Shown here: positions 62,627 to 64,000 of the stretch, one piece after another | Layout: each line of letters begins with the position of its first letter | Position numbering within the stretch: the stretch's first letter is position 1 | Source: Dokdonella_A sp046347015 | GTDB taxonomy: Bacteria; Pseudomonadota; Gammaproteobacteria; Xanthomonadales; Rhodanobacteraceae | DNA: 64,000 bases | Reading direction: 5' to 3' | NCBI GenBank assembly: GCA_046347015.1 | Contig: JAXMHA010000004.1 | Coordinates: forward strand, 62,001 to 126,000 | Notes under the pieces: model-generated | The model's database searches: none | Told to the model about the DNA's origin: nothing | What the model saw: only the letters and a program-made list of their open reading frames with translations | Program-made: the position numbers and the translations under genes

Positions 62627-63424
62627 ATGCGACTCAGTTTCCCGAACGGCGAGCATGCCGACGCGTTGATCCGTTCCGGTACGGCGAGCCTCGGTACTTC
62701 CGACCGCAACACGATCGTGATCCCGGGGCACGACGTGGCGCCGCTGCACGCACGCCTGACAGCCGGAGAGCGCCGGCTGGTGCTGGAGGTGGTCGACGGC
62801 TCGTCCCGCACGCATGTCAATTGCCGGCCGGTCCGCGAAAGGGCGTTGCTGCGGGCGGGTGACACCGTGCACCTCGGCAGCGTGGCGATGGAACTGAAGC
62901 CGGACCACGACTCGGAGGTCGCGATCCCCGTGCTCGGCAATCGCGCCGACCGGTCGACGCCACCGACTCCGGAAGTCGTCCTGCGGGGACTGTCGGGAGC
63001 CTACTTCGGCCGGTCGATTCCGATCCGTGGCGACATCTCCGTCGGCAGCGCGCCCGACTGCGTCCTGGTGGTGGCCGGATCGTCGATTTCCGCGCGGCAT
63101 GCCGTGATCGGATATCGTGGCGACCACTTGGCCCTGTGCGGGTCCAACGCCGGTGCGATCACCCGCGTCAACGGGATTCCGGTACGGGATGCGGTGCTCC
63201 GCCACGACGATCAGCTCGCTTTCGGCACGCAGCGATTCCTGGTCGAAGCTCCCGGCATGGACCCGCGCGAGTCCGGTGGGAAGATGGAATCGGGAACTTC
63301 AACCGCCGGTAACGATGAAACCACCCGTCGTGAAGAGTCTTCGAGGGGCGGCATCTGGTGGCTGATCGGCGCCGCGGCGCTGATCGGTTTCGTGCTGGCG
63401 TTGAGCCTGTTGCGGGGTTTCTGA
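62627..63424 (+). CDS. Double-FHA-domain membrane-anchored protein
   Basis: A 265-residue protein with two FHA-type phosphothreonine-binding modules (about 1-95 and 116-210). The second has VGSAPDCVLVVAGSSISARHA, a classical G-S-x-S/R-H core. A linker and a C-terminal membrane helix (about 242-263, tail-anchored) follow. FHA proteins of this kind read Ser/Thr phosphorylation; no kinase or phosphatase gene lies beside it in the window. Its 3' end overlaps the convergent msrQ reading frame by 214 bases, which is unusual. Confidence 0.85.
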   Translation: MRLSFPNGEHADALIRSGTASLGTSDRNTIVIPGHDVAPLHARLTAGERRLVLEVVDGSSRTHVNCRPVRERALLRAGDTVHLGSVAMELKPDHDSEVAIPVLGNRADRSTPPTPEVVLRGLSGAYFGRSIPIRGDISVGSAPDCVLVVAGSSISARHAVIGYRGDHLALCGSNAGAITRVNGIPVRDAVLRHDDQLAFGTQRFLVEAPGMDPRESGGKMESGTSTAGNDETTRREESSRGGIWWLIGAAALIGFVLALSLLRGF

Positions 63425-64000
63425 TTCCGGCGGAAGAATGCGGCCAGGATCGGAATCCTGAACGCCATCAGGACACTGAAGATGGCGCCGTACACCAGCG
63501 GCTCGCGCACGGCGATTTCGTTGCCATGCTTGACTTGCCAGATGAAATGCAGAACGGCCAGCAGGCCGACGGCATACACCAGGCGGTGCAGGGTCTGCCA
63601 GCGCCGGCCGAGACGCGCCTGCATACCCTTCGGTGCCGTCAGCGCAAGCGGCATCATCAGCAGCCAGGCGATGGCTCCGGCGGAAATCCACGGCTTGTCG
63701 AGCATCGCCGCGAAGAACGACGTCCAGAAGGCTCCGAGGTCGATCGCGAAGTAGACCGCGACATGGACGGTCGCATAGAAGAACGCGAACAGCCCCAACA
63801 TGCGCCGGCAACGCAGGGGCCAGGTCCAGCCGCTGATTCGGCGCACCGGCGTGACCGCGAGCGTCACGAGCAGCACGCGCAGCGCCCAGTCGCCGGTCCG
63901 CTGCTCGAGCCGCGCCACCGGGTCGGCGCCGAGCGTCCCGAGCAGGGCATCGGACAGAATCATCGCGAACGGCACCAGCAGAACGACGAACAGCGGGACC
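63211..64000 (-). CDS. msrQ: MsrQ haem-containing membrane subunit (5' end outside window)
   Basis: Inner-membrane haem b protein that passes electrons to the periplasmic methionine sulfoxide reductase MsrP. About 260 residues are visible. The helices and haem-ligand histidines fit MsrQ: GADPVARLEQRTGDWALRVL, FFYATVHVAVYF and RRWQTLHRLVYAVGLLAVLH. Normal MsrQ ends near RRNQKPRN, but the frame continues another 70 residues through the 3' end of the facing FHA gene to a stop at 63211. Either the real stop has been lost or shifted, or the protein has a new tail. msrP should lie to the right of the window. Confidence 0.85.
   Translation of the reverse strand, partial: VPLFVVLLVPFAMILSDALLGTLGADPVARLEQRTGDWALRVLLVTLAVTPVRRISGWTWPLRCRRMLGLFAFFYATVHVAVYFAIDLGAFWTSFFAAMLDKPWISAGAIAWLLMMPLALTAPKGMQARLGRRWQTLHRLVYAVGLLAVLHFIWQVKHGNEIAVREPLVYGAIFSVLMAFRIPILAAFFRRNQKPRNRLNASTKPISAAAPISHQMPPLEDSSRRVVSSLPAVEVPDSIFPPDSRGSMPGASTRNRCVPKAS

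Overview
The window is 64 kb of very GC-rich DNA, about 70-77 % in the stretches I counted by hand. It looks like a chromosomal segment of a gammaproteobacterium, most likely Lysobacterales/Xanthomonadales (Rhodanobacteraceae-like). The reasons are the gene orders tmk-holB-pilZ, rpsF-rpsR-rplI-dnaB-alr-radA, rpsP-rimM-trmD-rplS and smc-zipA, a complete System I cytochrome c maturation cluster, and a MetX whose sequence resembles the xanthomonad serine O-succinyltransferases. Assignment to a genus is not possible by eye.

Layout. 1-9.1 kb: end of tmk, holB, pilZ; sufE and cysS facing them; a glycine-zipper envelope protein; a NodC/hyaluronan-synthase-like glycosyltransferase divergent from a PIG-L deacetylase; one tRNA-Leu(CAA); cysteine dioxygenase and metX. 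9.2-16.8 kb: an accessory island of lower GC. It holds a broken higBA toxin-antitoxin remnant, an approximately 1,820-residue DUF4011/SF1-helicase/Vsr-like-nuclease fusion (candidate single-gene phage defence), a decayed ORF with two in-frame stops, and an intact MazEF-type pair. 16.8-29.3 kb (minus strand): a long overlapping operon running from asnS through an SDR, a membrane protein, kmo and a DUF3293-like gene into ccmABCDEFGHI. ccmI and the DUF3293-like gene carry frameshifts. 29.4-41.1 kb: information-processing genes, namely an IscA/ErpA-type carrier, ribosomal proteins S6, S18 and L9, DnaB, alanine racemase, RadA, Ffh, S16, RimM, TrmD and L19. 41.1-50.3 kb: a secreted BNR-repeat protein, HtpG, a methionine aminotransferase with an omega-amidase, an ArsC-like protein, a CsgG-like protein, and a beta-helix surface-protein fragment. 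50.3-58.4 kb: rluB, scpB and scpA on one strand; yciI-like, bolA, smc and zipA on the other, so all three Smc-ScpAB condensin subunits are here. 58.4-64 kb: a lipid cluster (TetR, acyl-CoA-binding protein, a two-domain fatty acyl-CoA reductase, a phasin and a PHA-granule-associated protein), then a double-FHA membrane protein and a partial msrQ.

The most interesting items are: (i) the helicase-nuclease island gene, whose end abuts a truncated higB, with a perfect palindrome between a possible promoter and its ribosome binding site; (ii) a short C-terminal tail of the form (E/R)-(I/V)-F-A-x-G-F-D shared by two unrelated secreted proteins, a possible sorting tag; (iii) the alcohol-forming fatty acyl-CoA reductase packed with lipid-granule genes; and (iv) repeated small frameshifts (higA, ccmI, DUF3293), which may be assembly errors rather than biology.
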